DNA of 64,000 nt from positions 160,143-224,142 of the forward strand of contig JAGAJO010000008.1 of the NCBI GenBank assembly GCA_017626015.1, read 5' to 3'. The DNA comes from Ruminococcus sp. (lineage in GTDB: Bacteria; Bacillota; Clostridia; Oscillospirales; Ruminococcaceae). Positions 1 through 7,097 of the stretch are shown here, one piece after another. Position 1 is the first letter of the stretch. Each line of letters begins with the position of its first letter. The notes under the pieces are model-generated. The model was not told the origin of the DNA. It saw only the letters and a program-made list of their open reading frames with translations, and made no database searches. A program made the position numbers and the translations under genes.

Positions 1-729
1 GGTCAGATGTATTTTTCCCACAGTGTGGTCACGTTTGTTCTGGATAGCGGTCTGGATGAAGCTCTTGACGGAAAGCTTGTAAAAAGGTACAACGGCTGGG
101 AGATCTCACTGGGGTGTGAGACGCCGGAATCCGTCAGAGCGGAGGCAAAAAAATTTCTTCCCGATATTTCCGAGGTTATGGGTATTCCGGGAGGAAGGAC
201 CGTTTTAAAGGTGAAATGCAGCGGTGATGAGCTTCCTCTCTGCGAAGCGCTGGATTTTTTCAAAGGCTGCGCAGGCAGAGAGGTCTCAAAGCATTTTGCA
301 TGGATAATTTCAAGGTTGCTGGGAATGTGCTGCTATGCTGCGGCGGGAGGTTTCGTGCTGAACTGTCTGGCAGAGGAAAATCTGCTGATAGATCCGGTGG
401 AGCATACTGTCAGGCTGGCGGGCGGCTGGTGGTTTTCCGCAGCGGAGGGCGGCAGGATCTTCGGAGCCTGTCAGAGAGTTTACGACGCAATGCCGTCGTC
501 AAGTAAAAGCGACGGGATCGCACGGGGGATAATCGATCTGGAATGTGTCAAGGCAATATGCCGGCGTATATTTCCGGATGACTGTCCCGCAGCAATAAGG
601 GAGTTTTCCCGGAGCGTATGCGCAGACGATCCCTTTGAGGAGCTTGAGAACTGGGAAAAGGTGATAAACAAGGCTTTCGGAGGTAAATTTTTTACGCCTA
701 TGAAGCTTTGCATAAACGATATTTTTTAA
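1..729 (+). CDS. Pseudokinase-like protein, 5' end cut by window
   Basis: The frame is open from base 1 and no ribosome binding site precedes the ATG at 7, so the true start is probably outside the window. Counting from that ATG, residues 100-142 resemble the catalytic-loop region of a protein kinase fold. The segment NCLAEENLLI keeps the loop Asn (N125), but the catalytic Asp position is Cys120. The place of the DFG motif reads GGW at 139-141. Such a protein could fold like a kinase without phosphoryl transfer. I infer this from local motifs only; the first 100 residues are unrecognised and a missing N-terminal domain is possible. It is followed 21 bases later by a VWA protein with a strong ribosome binding site, so the two are probably one operon. 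A general hypothetical protein is the alternative. Confidence 0.5.
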   Translation, partial: GQMYFSHSVVTFVLDSGLDEALDGKLVKRYNGWEISLGCETPESVRAEAKKFLPDISEVMGIPGGRTVLKVKCSGDELPLCEALDFFKGCAGREVSKHFAWIISRLLGMCCYAAAGGFVLNCLAEENLLIDPVEHTVRLAGGWWFSAAEGGRIFGACQRVYDAMPSSSKSDGIARGIIDLECVKAICRRIFPDDCPAAIREFSRSVCADDPFEELENWEKVINKAFGGKFFTPMKLCINDIF

Positions 730-750
730 ATTTTAAAGGAGGAAACGATC

Positions 751-1668
751 ATGGGATGCGGAAACTGGAATGCAGAGGATTGGAAGAGATATTCTTCGGC
801 AAGAATATCGGGCAGAGGAGCAAGGGAGATCTACAGGGCGAGGGAGTGCGATCCCAAGTACGACCCGCTGAACATCAAGGTCAGGGAAAGCCGTGACAGC
901 GCTGATAATCCCCTTTCTACGCCTATTATTATCGGGCTTGACGTAACAGGCTCCATGAGTCCGATACTTGAGGTGACTGCGAAAACGCTGGGAACAATGG
1001 TGGGAGAAATTCTGGTCAGAAAGCCTGTTACCGATCCGCAGATAATGTTCGCCGCAGTGGGAGATTCCACCTGCGACCGTGCGCCTTTTCAGGCGACTCA
1101 GTTTGAGTCGGACATACGGATAGCAAGCCAGCTCACAGAGCTTTGGTTTGAAAGGGGCGGCGGAGGAAATAATTTTGAAAGCTATCCGCTGGCATGGTAT
1201 TTCGCCGCAAACAAGACCTCCACCGACGCCTGGGAAAAGCGTGGCAGAAAGGGCTTTATATTTACCATGGGAGACGATTGTTTCCCCGGAAAGATCACTG
1301 CTGAGGAGATAAGAAGAGTGTTCGGAGACAGAGTTTCAGGTGATATTTCCGTGAAGTCGCTTTACGCTCAGGTGTGCAGAAGATACGAGGTTTTCCACCT
1401 TATGCTCGAGCAGGGAGGCAGCGCAAGGTTTATGAAGCCCGACAGATGGAGAGAGCTTATGGGAGAGCGTGCGATATCGGTTTCAGATTACAGCCGTCTG
1501 CCGCAGATCATAGTTTCTCTTATGGAGACGGTAAGCGGAAAGGAAGTCAATGATGTTATCGATTCGTGGGAGGACAGCGATACCCGCCTTGCCGTAAGAA
1601 ATGCGGTGGGAGGACTTGCAGATCAGTCAAGGAGGGGTAGTTTAGGAAAATTTATAAGATTCCGTTAA
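751..1668 (+). CDS. VWA-domain (MIDAS) protein
   Basis: A 305-residue protein with no signal peptide or membrane segment, so probably cytoplasmic. The start is fixed by AAAGGAGG at 735-742. A von Willebrand factor A fold is suggested by the hydrophobic strand and metal-binding motif DVTGSMS (D64, T66, S68, S70) and by a later strand ending in TMGDDCFPG with D175/D176. A glycine-rich stretch (ERGGGGNNFE, about 134-143) follows the middle of the domain. VWA proteins with a MIDAS site usually bind a partner through a metal ion, often in chaperone or AAA-ATPase complexes. The likely partner here is the upstream kinase-like protein. No ATPase gene is visible, though one could lie left of the window. 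The domain call is good; the biological role is unknown. Confidence 0.8.
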   Translation: MGCGNWNAEDWKRYSSARISGRGAREIYRARECDPKYDPLNIKVRESRDSADNPLSTPIIIGLDVTGSMSPILEVTAKTLGTMVGEILVRKPVTDPQIMFAAVGDSTCDRAPFQATQFESDIRIASQLTELWFERGGGGNNFESYPLAWYFAANKTSTDAWEKRGRKGFIFTMGDDCFPGKITAEEIRRVFGDRVSGDISVKSLYAQVCRRYEVFHLMLEQGGSARFMKPDRWRELMGERAISVSDYSRLPQIIVSLMETVSGKEVNDVIDSWEDSDTRLAVRNAVGGLADQSRRGSLGKFIRFR

Positions 1669-1677
1669 GATAATAAA

Positions 1678-1735
1678 GGGAAGTGCCGATCAATGTGGGG
1701 TATTGACTTAAAACAGCGATCTGATCAGCGCTTCC
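1678..1735 (+). repeat. Short copy of dispersed repeat family B
   Basis: A 58-bp intergenic element that starts gggaagtgccgatca and ends tgatcagcgcttcc, two arms that are near-perfect inverted repeats. It matches the ends of longer copies at 4021-4135, 36020-36133 and 55391-55492 but lacks their central hairpin. Confidence 0.7.
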
Positions 1736-1748
1736 AAAGGAAAGACAG

Positions 1749-2948
1749 GTGCTGAAAATGAGAAAGGCTTATGCGGTGATAGGAGCAAATTTTGGGGACG
1801 AGGGAAAGGGACTTATGACCGATTATTTCTGCCGTCAGGGTGGAAGGGTCATTAATGTTAGATCCAACGGAGGGGCGCAGGCAGGACATACTGTCTGCAC
1901 TCAGGATAATAAAAGGCACGTTTTTTCTCATATCGGGGCAGGCACATTTGCAGGAGCTGACACATATCTTTCGGAATTTTTTACCGTCAATCCCATGCTT
2001 TTCATGAAGGAATACGGTACCTTTGTAAGTGAAACGGGCATATACCCTAAGATATTTGCCGATCCGTGCTCAGCTGTTTCCGTACCGTGCGATATGCTCA
2101 TCAATCAGTTTCTGGAGCGGCAAAGAGGAAAGGACAGGCACGGAAGCTGCGGTATGGGGATATACGAAAGCGTCAAACGTAATTCCGATGCGGAATATGC
2201 CGTGCGTTTCGGGGATATTTTCCCCGGTAGCGAAAGGAATATATACGATAAGATCAGCAGGATAAATAAGCTCTACGCTCCAAAAAGGCTGAAAGAGCTT
2301 GGCTTTGAAGCAGTCCCCGACGAACTTCGGGAAGCGCTTGACAATGATGCTGTCACTGATAATTTTATTGACGATATGTTTGACACGGCAAGGATATGCA
2401 GTCTGTCCGATGGTATCCCCCCGGCATACGATACGGCAGTCTTTGAGGGGGCGCAGGGGCTTATGCTCGACTGCGGAAGATCGGATTATTTCCCCAATCT
2501 TACCCCTTCAAATACAGGCATGAAAAACGTCCGCAGCCTGCTTAACGGATTCAAGCCTGACAGCACTGAAATATGCTATGTTACACGCTCGTATTTTACC
2601 CGTCACGGAGCGGGCAGATTTGACACGGAAAGCGCAGAGCTTGCAAAAAGCTACGGACTGACCGACAGGACTAACGTGACTAACGAATTTCAGGGAGGAT
2701 TCCGCTTCGGCTATTTCGATCCGGAGGAATTTGAAAGATCCGTCGCTCTTGACAGAAAATACGTTAAGAAAGGTGATATGATCTCCGTATGTGTTACGCA
2801 TCTGGACTGTACGGACGGAAAGCTGATCTGTCAGGATAAAAACATGGCTCCGGAGACTGCCGCAGGGATCGTCGGTGCGCAAAAGCTGTATCTTTCGTTC
2901 GGAGAACGTGCTGCCGACGTTTCCGTAAAGGAAACCGGCTGTTTATGA
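1749..2948 (+). CDS. Divergent adenylosuccinate synthetase homologue
   Basis: A 399-residue homologue of PurA, which joins IMP and aspartate using GTP in AMP synthesis. Recognisable parts are the N-terminal GANFGDEGKG loop with the catalytic Asp kept, SNGGAQAGHTV with the catalytic His, HGSCGMGIYES, and FEGAQGLMLD with a following SNTG. The usual QWGDEGKG has become NFGDEGKG. The C-terminal aspartate loop, normally a TTGRxRR-type arginine-rich motif, reads instead NEFQGGFRFGYFD. It is also shorter than the usual 425-430 residues. The start is either GTG 1749, with GGAAAG at 1738-1743, or ATG 1758. It stands alone with its own terminator and not in a pur operon. It may be a paralogue with altered substrate; family membership is sure, the reaction is not. 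Confidence 0.75.
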   Translation: MLKMRKAYAVIGANFGDEGKGLMTDYFCRQGGRVINVRSNGGAQAGHTVCTQDNKRHVFSHIGAGTFAGADTYLSEFFTVNPMLFMKEYGTFVSETGIYPKIFADPCSAVSVPCDMLINQFLERQRGKDRHGSCGMGIYESVKRNSDAEYAVRFGDIFPGSERNIYDKISRINKLYAPKRLKELGFEAVPDELREALDNDAVTDNFIDDMFDTARICSLSDGIPPAYDTAVFEGAQGLMLDCGRSDYFPNLTPSNTGMKNVRSLLNGFKPDSTEICYVTRSYFTRHGAGRFDTESAELAKSYGLTDRTNVTNEFQGGFRFGYFDPEEFERSVALDRKYVKKGDMISVCVTHLDCTDGKLICQDKNMAPETAAGIVGAQKLYLSFGERAADVSVKETGCL

Positions 2949-2973
2949 AAATCTGTATTTTCTGTTATTTTAT

Positions 2974-3019
2974 AAGGCGGTACTGTATAACGCTGAGTAC
3001 GGTACTGCCTTGTTTTTTT
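2974..3019 (+). terminator. Terminator of the PurA-like gene
   Basis: Stem aaggcggtactgta (2974-2987) pairs with tacggtactgcctt (2998-3011) across a 10-base loop and is followed by a T-run at 3013-3019. The stem resembles the ends of the dispersed repeat at 22482-22680. Confidence 0.85.
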
Positions 3020-3037
3020 CAAAGCCGCACTGCTGTC

Positions 3038-3066
3038 TTGAAATAAAGTAAATAATGTGCTATAAT
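3038..3066 (+). promoter_or_regulatory. Promoter of the DMT transporter gene
   Basis: TTGAAA at 3038-3043 and TATAAT at 3061-3066 are separated by 17 bases, 32 bases ahead of the start codon. Confidence 0.85.
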
Positions 3067-3097
3067 AAATGTGTTTCCGATGGAAAGGGGGATATAA

Positions 3098-4003
3098 ATG
3101 AATGTCAGATCCGCTCTTGCCGTGCTGGCGTCCGGCTGCCTATGGGGGTGCATGGGACTTTTTGTGCGGCGGTTCGACAGCTATGATCTGCCGTCTATGA
3201 GTATTGTTGCGATAAGGTCTTTTTTCACAGCTCTGATACTGTTTGCCGCACTCCTTATTTTTGACAGGAGCCTTTTAAGGATACGCATAAAGGATCTTTG
3301 GATATTTGCGGGCTGCGGTATCGCAAGCCTGGTGTTTTTCAATTTCTGTTACTTCAAAGCGATAACTCTGATGTCTATGTCTATGGCGGCGATCCTTTTG
3401 TATACCTCTCCGGTATTTGTCACGCTGTTTTCCGCACTGATATTCAAGGAGAGGATAACGCTCAGAAAGACTTTTGCGATCCTGCTTTCCCTGTGCGGAC
3501 TTGTGTTTGTTACAGGAGTTTTTTCCGACACGGGATCAGTTTCCGCTGCGGGTATACTTATAGGGCTGGGGTCGGCTGTGGGATATGCTCTTTACAGTAT
3601 TTTCAGCCGTTTTGCGATAGAACGGGGATACTCGGCATGGACGATAACCTTTTATCCGTTTGTGTTTGCGTCCGCCGTTTCAATGGTTATAAGCGATCTG
3701 AAGCCTGCTGCGGAGATGTTCACGGAAGATCCGCCGATGATAGGATTTTCCGTACTGTTTGCCCTGGCGGTTTCCGTATTGCCCTATGCGCTTTATTCGT
3801 GGGGTCTTAAGGGAATGGAAAATTCCAGGGCGGCTGTGATAGCCTCGGTGGAGCCTGTTACCGCAACTATCCTCGGGATCGCAGTTTACGGAGAAGATCT
3901 TTCCGTAAGCCTTACCGTGGGCATTGTTCTTGTGCTGGCAGGTATCATTCTCAGCATTGAAAAGAACCCTTGCCGCACCTCGGACGTACCGTCGGAGGAC
4001 TGA
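3098..4003 (+). CDS. EamA/DMT-family transporter
   Basis: A 301-residue integral membrane protein with about ten hydrophobic segments arranged as two repeats of five, the layout of the drug/metabolite transporter superfamily (EamA). Typical features are the N-terminal GxxWGxxG-like segment SGCLWGCMGLFV, the conserved GLVFV after helix 5, and MENSRAAVIASVEPVTATI near the start of the last helices, a hallmark of EamA proteins. The start is supported by a GGGGG ribosome binding site. It is a single-gene unit with its own promoter and terminator. The substrate cannot be told; relatives export amino acids, purines or drugs. Confidence 0.88.
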   Translation: MNVRSALAVLASGCLWGCMGLFVRRFDSYDLPSMSIVAIRSFFTALILFAALLIFDRSLLRIRIKDLWIFAGCGIASLVFFNFCYFKAITLMSMSMAAILLYTSPVFVTLFSALIFKERITLRKTFAILLSLCGLVFVTGVFSDTGSVSAAGILIGLGSAVGYALYSIFSRFAIERGYSAWTITFYPFVFASAVSMVISDLKPAAEMFTEDPPMIGFSVLFALAVSVLPYALYSWGLKGMENSRAAVIASVEPVTATILGIAVYGEDLSVSLTVGIVLVLAGIILSIEKNPCRTSDVPSED

Positions 4004-4020
4004 TCGGTTCAGACTGCCAT

Positions 4021-4135
4021 TAAGGCAGTACTGATCAAATCGCTGTATTAAAATTCACTGTCTCGCAGATAACGTATTTAGGTGTATCTCTCCCCGCCGA
4101 AGGCGGGGAGAGATACATTAATAAGCATTTTCTTA
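4021..4135 (-). repeat. Full copy of dispersed repeat family B
   Basis: On the minus strand this intergenic element follows the same order as copies at 36020-36133 and 55391-55492. It contains a perfect 15-bp hairpin, arms 4084-4098 and 4102-4116 with loop GAA, then the shared tract with acagcga and tgatcag. The outer ends are imperfect inverted repeats. Confidence 0.8.
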
Positions 4136-4139
4136 ATGT

Positions 4140-4184
4140 AATACCGTACAAAACCGTCGTTTCAGTCCTTGTGCGGTATTTTTT
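4140..4184 (+). terminator. Terminator downstream of the DMT gene
   Basis: Stem aataccgtacaa (4140-4151) pairs with ttgtgcggtatt (4169-4180) with one mismatch and a T-run follows at 4179-4183. Confidence 0.7.
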
Positions 4185-4201
4185 CGTACCTGTTTCAAAC
4201 G

Positions 4202-4235
4202 AAAACGTGCGGACGCATTTTACTGTGTCCGCACG
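4202..4235 (-). terminator. Terminator of tyrA
   Basis: Arms 4206-4217 (cgtgcggacgca) and 4224-4235 (tgtgtccgcacg) pair. On the minus strand the hairpin is followed by TTTT, placing it just beyond the tyrA stop. Confidence 0.75.
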
Positions 4236-4256
4236 CTGTGCTGCTATTGTGGGTAT

Positions 4257-5099
4257 TTATCTGGTCTGATTGTTTGAAAGCTCCTTAAGCTCACGTCCGT
4301 CCCTCAGAAGGTCGTGGAGGACCTCCTTGTTGTCTGAAGCTATAGCGTCCCGGTATTCCGTAAGACGTGCGATGATACAGTCGATCTCATAAACCAGAGG
4401 CTCCTTATTCATAAGAAACAGCGCTGTCCACATATCCTCATTGAGCTTTGCAACTCTGGTAAGATCCTTGAAGGAGCCTGCGGAAAACCCCGACTGCTTT
4501 AGCAGACTGGGACTTTTTACATATGCGCTTGAAACCACATGGGCAAGCTGGGAGGTGAACGCTATAACGCTGTCATGCTCTTCTGTGTTGGATACCACGA
4601 CCTTTGCAAAGCCTATGTTGTAAGCCAGCGCAGAGATCTCCTTGACCACTCTCATTGGAGTGCTGTCTGTGGGAGTCATGATAAAGCTTGCTTTTTCAAA
4701 AAGATTATCCACCGAGTAGGCAAATCCGGAAAATTCACGTCCCGCCATAGGGTGACAGCCAAGGAAATCAACGCCTTCGCCGATAAGAGCCTGCTCCACC
4801 GAATCAACGATCTTTCTTTTTATACCGCAGGTATCGATAACGATACCGCCCTTTTTGAATTTGCTTTTGTTTTCAAGGATAAAATCTATAGTCTGTATCG
4901 GGTGAAGGCTTACTATCACCACATCGCAGGAGCTAAGGCCGTCCGTGTCTATCTCGCCGTCTATAGCCTCCTGAGCTATGGCTCCGGCTATCGTGCCTTT
5001 GTTTATATCCAGCGCAAAGCAGCTGTGAGGTGTGTTTTTCTTTATTGCCTTTGCAAGAGAACCTCCGATAAGTCCCAATCCTACTATCCCGATCTTCAT
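4257..5099 (-). CDS. tyrA: Prephenate dehydrogenase
   Basis: A 280-residue monofunctional TyrA that oxidises prephenate to 4-hydroxyphenylpyruvate with NAD(P), the committed step to tyrosine. The N-terminus MKIGIVGLGLIGGSLA holds the dinucleotide-binding GxGxxG (residues 7-12). The family motif GCHPMAGRE follows near residue 115-122, and a helical C-terminal dimerisation half has HDSVIAFTSQLAHV, with the conserved His. There is no ACT or chorismate mutase domain. The ribosome binding site is AAAGGA and the promoter is at 5140-5168. It stands alone and not in an aromatic operon. Confidence 0.95.
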   Translation of the reverse strand: MKIGIVGLGLIGGSLAKAIKKNTPHSCFALDINKGTIAGAIAQEAIDGEIDTDGLSSCDVVIVSLHPIQTIDFILENKSKFKKGGIVIDTCGIKRKIVDSVEQALIGEGVDFLGCHPMAGREFSGFAYSVDNLFEKASFIMTPTDSTPMRVVKEISALAYNIGFAKVVVSNTEEHDSVIAFTSQLAHVVSSAYVKSPSLLKQSGFSAGSFKDLTRVAKLNEDMWTALFLMNKEPLVYEIDCIIARLTEYRDAIASDNKEVLHDLLRDGRELKELSNNQTR

Positions 5100-5139
5100 T
5101 TATATCAGTTCCTTTCACTTTCTCGCTTTTATGTAATAA

Positions 5140-5168
5140 AGTATATCATGCATATACCGTTTTGTCAA
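5140..5168 (-). promoter_or_regulatory. tyrA promoter
   Basis: On the minus strand TTGACA (5168-5163) and TATACT (5145-5140) are separated by 17 bases. Confidence 0.88.
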
Positions 5169-5349
5169 GGGCAATACGCACAAAAACACGGGACTCGATC
5201 TTAACGATCAAATATTTTATTATAGCAAAATATCGTACTTTGCCCGGAGTACAGAAGCATGAGTTGTCTTTGTTTGGCATTATGAAAATTGATTTTCATG
5301 CTACAAAAAGCGTAAGAACCGTCTGTGCGGTATCGCATTAAAAAAGTTC

Positions 5350-5378
5350 TTGATTTTTGACAGGGAATGTGTTATTAT
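5350..5378 (+). promoter_or_regulatory. Promoter of the channel/patatin operon
   Basis: TTGATT at 5350-5355 and TATTAT at 5373-5378 are 17 bases apart, just ahead of the ribosome binding site AAGGAGG at 5386-5392. Confidence 0.65.
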
Positions 5379-5400
5379 TGTAAATAAGGAGGAACGTGTG

Positions 5401-5916
5401 ATGAAAAATGTTTTTTCCGTGATTTTTATGAACCTGTGGGGCTACGATCTGATAATTTTTCTGACGGCGGTTTTTACAGGCTTTGTATATTATGCTCTTA
5501 AAAAGTCAGCGGACAGGCTTTACAAAAAAATGCATCTTACCGTTTTTGTTCCCGACGGAGGTGCTTCACGCAGAGAGGCAGACAGGGATATTTCCGTACT
5601 CCGTGAATCAGAGGTGGTCTCAATGCGTAACAATACCGGAAAGCTGTATTCACTTTTTGTAAACCTTACAGGAATTTTTCCGCTGCTGGGTATACTTGGT
5701 ACGGTGGTCTCGCTGCTGGGTATGGTTTCCGATATGGAAAATGTCACCGGCAATTTTTACGGAGCGCTTACCTCTACCTTCTGGGGGCTGATCTTTGCGA
5801 TAATTTTCAAGCTGCTGGACGGCGTCGTTTCGGCGAAAATCGAGGATAACGAAAAAAGCGTCGCTCTTTATCTGGAGAGAAATTCCGCACCTGCCGGTCT
5901 GAAGGTGAAGCAATGA
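5401..5916 (+). CDS. MotA/TolQ/ExbB-like proton channel protein
   Basis: A 171-residue membrane protein. The ATG at 5401 is chosen because AAGGAGG lies 8 bases ahead. Three hydrophobic segments are visible, at about 15-33, 83-110 and 122-145. The second contains FPLLGILGTVVSLLGM and the third ALTSTFWGLIFAI, matching the conserved core of MotA/TolQ/ExbB channels (GxxGTVxGL... then ALxTTxxGL). Residues 34-80 would be the cytoplasmic part. Such proteins form pentamers around an ExbD/MotB-type partner and turn ion flow into motion. The partner is the next gene, overlapping by 4 bases. No flagellar or TonB gene is nearby, so the output is unknown. Confidence 0.8.
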   Translation: MKNVFSVIFMNLWGYDLIIFLTAVFTGFVYYALKKSADRLYKKMHLTVFVPDGGASRREADRDISVLRESEVVSMRNNTGKLYSLFVNLTGIFPLLGILGTVVSLLGMVSDMENVTGNFYGALTSTFWGLIFAIIFKLLDGVVSAKIEDNEKSVALYLERNSAPAGLKVKQ

Positions 5917-6512
5917 ACGGCTTTCACAAAAATAAAGGAATAGTTATTGAACTGACCGCTTTGCTGGACGTTATCCTGATAATGCTGTTCTGGGTGATAA
6001 TGGATATGCAGGATAATTCTGAAAAGGTCAGGGAGGACGCAGACAGCCGCATCGCTTCTGCGGAGTCCTTGCTTGAGGAGGAGCGGAAAAATGCGGAGTC
6101 CCGTATAGAACAGATCAACGCCGACGCACAGAGCCGAATTGACGAGGCTATGGAAAAGGCTGAGGATCTTGATAGCCGTGCCGCAGGAAATCAGCAGGCG
6201 CTGGACGGATATAAGCAGGGACTTCTGGTTACACTAAATCTGAAATACGATAACGGAGGCAGGCTTTTTATTTCAAAAGCCGAGGACGAGCTTGGCAGCG
6301 TCAGGCTTGCCGGAAACGGGGATATCTCCGGTGAAATAATAAGTGCGCTTGACGGAAGCGGACTCAGGGAAGGCGACGCTGTGCTTTGCGCATTTGTTTA
6401 CGACGGAAGCTCCGCACTGTACCGTGATGTGCAGAACGTTATTTCGGCAGTGGAAAGGGTAACGGATACCTATGAAAATTTTTACTGTACATATATTAAC
6501 ACCACACGATGA
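5913..6512 (+). CDS. ExbD/MotB-like channel partner with coiled coil
   Basis: A 199-residue protein starting at an ATGA overlap with the channel gene, which implies coupled translation. After a short N-terminus there is one membrane helix with a buried acidic residue (ELTALLDVILIMLFWVIM, D19). This is the signature of ExbD/TolR/MotB proteins, where the Asp carries protons. Residues about 36-95 are highly charged and heptad-like, predicting a coiled coil outside the membrane. The last 100 residues (from about LLVTLNLKYDNGG) are a small alpha/beta region without a recognised peptidoglycan-binding OmpA motif. It probably pairs with the 5401-5916 product. The family call is good, the role open. 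Confidence 0.72.
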   Translation: MNGFHKNKGIVIELTALLDVILIMLFWVIMDMQDNSEKVREDADSRIASAESLLEEERKNAESRIEQINADAQSRIDEAMEKAEDLDSRAAGNQQALDGYKQGLLVTLNLKYDNGGRLFISKAEDELGSVRLAGNGDISGEIISALDGSGLREGDAVLCAFVYDGSSALYRDVQNVISAVERVTDTYENFYCTYINTTR

Positions 6513-6527
6513 AAGGACGTCTTGGCT

Positions 6528-7070
6528 ATGAGCATTGAAAAAAACGTTGAAGATATGTACCGCAGCGACGCAGAAAAACGTAAAAAGAACCGGAGAAAAA
6601 AGAAGAGGAAAAATATTCTTACGCTGCTGCTTGTAGTAATTTTTATAGCTGCCGTGCTGCTGCTTATGAAGGGTCTCGGTCTGGGACCGGGATGGGGAAA
6701 GGGCAATGACAGTTCAGGAAGCGCTTCCTCCTCAGCAGACGGAAGCGAAGAGAAAACAACGACCTCTGTTGCCGACACCACCACCGAGGAACCGAAGGAG
6801 TTTATCGGAATAAAGGTTTCCGGCAGCACATATATCTACCGTGAGAGCGAATTTTCGCTGGAGGATCTTGTGGAGACATTCAGGCTTATGAGTGACAACG
6901 TAGTGGTAATGATAACAGACGACAACGCCACTCAGAATGCCATGGAAGCCCTTACCTCGTCGTTTGAGGAAAGCGGAAGGGAATTTATTATAATATCACC
7001 GGATGACTCTCAGGCGCCCGAATCACAGCCGGACACCGTGCAGAATACGGTTACGACCCTTATACCCTGA
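6528..7070 (+). CDS. Membrane-anchored protein with ExbD-like extracellular domain
   Basis: A 180-residue protein; ATG 6528 sits 10 bases after AAGGA, although TTG 6522 is possible. A very basic cytoplasmic N-terminus (KKNRRKKKRK) precedes one membrane helix at about 30-47, then a Ser/Thr/Glu-rich linker to about 95. The C-terminal part (IGIKVSGSTYIYRESEFSLE, then VVVMITDDNATQNAMEALTS) resembles the periplasmic domain of ExbD, where a strand, helix and VxIxxD strand occur in this order. The ExbD helix with a buried Asp is absent, so it is at most a partial relative. It lies 15 bases after the second channel gene and is probably co-transcribed. Confidence 0.6.
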   Translation: MSIEKNVEDMYRSDAEKRKKNRRKKKRKNILTLLLVVIFIAAVLLLMKGLGLGPGWGKGNDSSGSASSSADGSEEKTTTSVADTTTEEPKEFIGIKVSGSTYIYRESEFSLEDLVETFRLMSDNVVVMITDDNATQNAMEALTSSFEESGREFIIISPDDSQAPESQPDTVQNTVTTLIP

Positions 7071-7097
7071 TCTCTTTACTGAAAGGAAATTTTACAG

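Larger units (their letters stand above)
5100..5400. other. Intergenic region between divergent promoters
   Basis: This 301-bp stretch holds the tyrA promoter (minus, 5140-5168) and the promoter of the channel operon (plus, 5350-5378). Between them, about 5170-5345 shows no recognisable gene, riboswitch or repeat. Confidence 0.6.

Noticed and set aside
1749-2948. PurZ (aminoadenine pathway) gene
   Set aside because: PurZ lacks the catalytic Asp in the GDEGKG loop, whereas it is kept here, and no phage DNA replication genes are nearby.
5401-7070. Zorya defence system or flagellar stator
   Set aside because: The ExbD/MotB-like proteins lack a visible OmpA-type peptidoglycan-binding domain and there is no ZorC, ZorD or flagellar gene in the window.
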